From an uncultured Oscillospiraceae bacterium (GTDB lineage: Bacteria; Bacillota; Clostridia; Oscillospirales; JAAYXM01): 15,559 bases of DNA. Each line of letters starts with the position of its first letter. The first letter of the stretch is position 1. Both the position numbers and the translations under genes were made by a program. The notes under the pieces are model-generated. The model saw only the letters and a list, made by a program, of their open reading frames with translations. It searched no databases and was not told the DNA's origin. Shown one piece after another: positions 14,514-15,559 of this stretch. The stretch lies in contig CAKSEF010000043.1 in NCBI GenBank assembly GCA_934446465.1, forward strand, positions 1 to 15,559, in the 5' to 3' direction.

Positions 14514-15428
14514 ATGTTATACTTTTTTCTTGCGCTCATTGCACTGCTTTGCTGGAGCGGTTCGGACCTCTTTAGTAAGATAGGCTCAAAGCCGAATGAT
14601 AAATACAGCCATTGGAAGATGGTTATGGCGGTTGGGCTTGTAATGGGGCTTCATGCGGGATATGAAATTGTTGTGGGCGGTGTGTCCGTTACCTTTGCGG
14701 ATATCATTAAATATCTTCCCTCATCATTTTTCTACATACTTTCGATGGTTCTCGGCTACATCGGGCTTCGTTATATCGAACTCTCGATATCCTCGCCCGT
14801 ATGCAACTCCTCCGGCGCGCTTGCATGGATTCTCTGCTTAATCTTTATCCCGGACACTGACAAAAGCGCACTTAACCTGCTCGGTGCCGTTCTCGTCTGC
14901 GCAGGAGTTGTGATTCTCAGCATTGTTGAATACCGTGAAAATGACGAAGCGCGCGCGCTCCGTCAGCAAAAGGCAAATGTGAAATATGCCTTCAGCCCGC
15001 TCGCAATCGCCCTGCCGATTCTTTATTGTCTCTTCGATGCCGCAGGAACATTTGCCGACGAGCTCATACTCGATAATTGGCTCTCAGAGGACGTTGCAAA
15101 CGTCGCGTACGAGCTCACATTTTTGGCAATGGGCATTTTCGCATTCATATATACAGTCATAATTAAGCGGTCAAAGCTGAATTTCAAGGACGACGGAGCG
15201 AAGCTTCTCGGCGGTGTGTTTGAAACCGCAGGACAGTTTGCATATATTTACGTCATCGGTTCTGATTTTCATGCGGGCATCCCCATGATTTCCGCATACT
15301 GCACCGTATCTATGCTCTGGAGCAGAATTTTCCTGAAGGAAAAGCTCTCTTGGAAGCATTACGCCTCAATCGCCGTTGTCGTGCTCGGTATAATTACGCT
15401 CGGCATCTCGGAAATGCTCGGCGGATAG
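14514..15428 (+). CDS. EamA-family (drug/metabolite transporter superfamily) membrane protein
   Basis: 304 residues of mainly hydrophobic helices; I count about ten membrane segments arranged as two EamA halves of roughly 140 residues. The first half starts with FFLALIALLCWSGSDLFSKI, a usual DMT opening, and includes YIGLRYIELSISSPV near the helix-4 region; the second ends with SMLWSRIFLKEKLSWKHYASI and a final GIITLGI helix. Members export metabolites, amino acids or drugs, and the substrate is not predictable here. A charged loop (about 141-157) separates the halves. AAAGGAAG precedes the ATG. It is a single gene with its own promoter, divergent from rlmA and followed by a tRNA. No clear terminator hairpin follows; only a T-run at 15454-15463. 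Confidence 0.88.
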   Translation: MLYFFLALIALLCWSGSDLFSKIGSKPNDKYSHWKMVMAVGLVMGLHAGYEIVVGGVSVTFADIIKYLPSSFFYILSMVLGYIGLRYIELSISSPVCNSSGALAWILCLIFIPDTDKSALNLLGAVLVCAGVVILSIVEYRENDEARALRQQKANVKYAFSPLAIALPILYCLFDAAGTFADELILDNWLSEDVANVAYELTFLAMGIFAFIYTVIIKRSKLNFKDDGAKLLGGVFETAGQFAYIYVIGSDFHAGIPMISAYCTVSMLWSRIFLKEKLSWKHYASIAVVVLGIITLGISEMLGG

Positions 15429-15453
15429 AATCGGGCACAACCTAAATTCGGTC

Positions 15454-15482
15454 TTGTTTTTTTCTGTGAGGTATGGTATAAT
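15454..15482 (+). promoter_or_regulatory. Promoter of the tRNA-Leu gene
   Basis: TTGTTT (15454-15459), a 17-base spacer and TATAAT (15477-15482), preceded by the extended TGG. The predicted start of transcription is close to 15489, some 35 bases before the tRNA. Confidence 0.75.
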
Positions 15483-15486
15483 GTTT

Positions 15487-15513
15487 GGGCGTTGAAACAT
15501 TGTCTCAATGCCC
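15487..15513 (+). other. Hairpin in the tRNA leader
   Basis: GGGCGTTGA (15487-15495) pairs with TCAATGCCC (15505-15513) over 9 base pairs, one of them G-U, around a 9-base loop. It lies between the predicted start of transcription and the mature tRNA and has no T-tract, so it is a leader structure and not a terminator. Confidence 0.6.
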
Positions 15514-15524
15514 ATACTTAATTT

Positions 15525-15559
15525 GCGGATATGGCGGAATCGGCAGACGCGCCAGATTC
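15525..15559 (+). tRNA. tRNA-Leu, 5' part, cut by window
   Basis: The acceptor strand GCGGATA is followed by TG and the D-arm GCG...CGC with the leucine-type loop GAATCGGCAGA. The anticodon stem CCAGA and loop TT follow, and the last base of the window is the first anticodon base, C. For leucine this means CAA or CAG. The rest, including the long variable arm, lies outside the window. Confidence 0.9.

Noticed and set aside
15487..15513. Hairpin as terminator of the EamA-family gene
   Set aside because: It lacks a T-tract and lies downstream of a good extended -10 promoter for the tRNA.
1..15559. Mobile elements, CRISPR arrays or phage genes
   Set aside because: No transposase or integrase motif, no regularly spaced repeats and no attachment-site-like duplication were seen; the tRNA-Leu is cut, so an integration site beyond the edge cannot be excluded.

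Overview
The window looks like chromosomal DNA of a low-to-moderate-GC Firmicute, most likely a gut-type Clostridium relative. The evidence is strong AAGGAGG/GGGGGAG ribosome binding sites, sigma-A-type promoters (TTGACA-N17-TATACT, extended TGN-TATAAT), AraC/cupin regulators, and a secreted protein with SH3-like and copper-amine-oxidase-N-type repeats (INGNNYFKLRD motif) typical of Clostridia. There is no sign of phage, insertion sequences or CRISPR. The species assignment is inference.

Region 1 (1-3584) is a three-gene operon on the minus strand. It encodes an NAD-dependent sugar-epimerase-like protein, a type I dehydroquinase-like protein with altered active-site positions, and a quinone-oxidoreductase-like protein cut by the window edge. 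The genes are tightly overlapped and are divergent from an AraC-type regulator. The two promoters are physically interlocked, so the regulator and the operon probably compete for polymerase. The substrate is unknown; the layout looks like an inducible catabolic module.

Region 2 (3585-5900) holds one secreted 717-residue protein with an N-terminal signal peptide, three SH3-like segments, an unassigned middle part and two C-terminal stalk repeats. It ends in a hairpin terminator shared with the convergent operon.

Region 3 (5902-11330) is a deoxysugar operon on the minus strand: L-fucose isomerase, fucose mutarotase, a rhamnulokinase-type kinase and a rhamnulose-1-phosphate-aldolase-type aldolase. 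A divergent AraC regulator sits upstream. Together these would convert L-fucose (and perhaps D-arabinose or L-rhamnose-derived ketose) to DHAP and L-lactaldehyde. The operon mixes Fuc-type first steps with Rha-type last steps and contains no transporter.

Region 4 (11380-14334) reads on the minus strand: rRNA methyltransferase RlmA, a PHP-domain phosphoesterase, and a GDPD-fold protein that seems to have lost most metal/catalytic residues and carries an extra C-terminal part. Region 5 (14514-15559) carries an EamA-family membrane transporter and then the first 35 bases of a tRNA-Leu, with its own promoter and an unusual leader hairpin.

Several starts were moved from the longest open frame to the codon with a proper ribosome binding site (the first AraC regulator, the AroD-like gene, the RhaB-type kinase, the PHP gene and RlmA).
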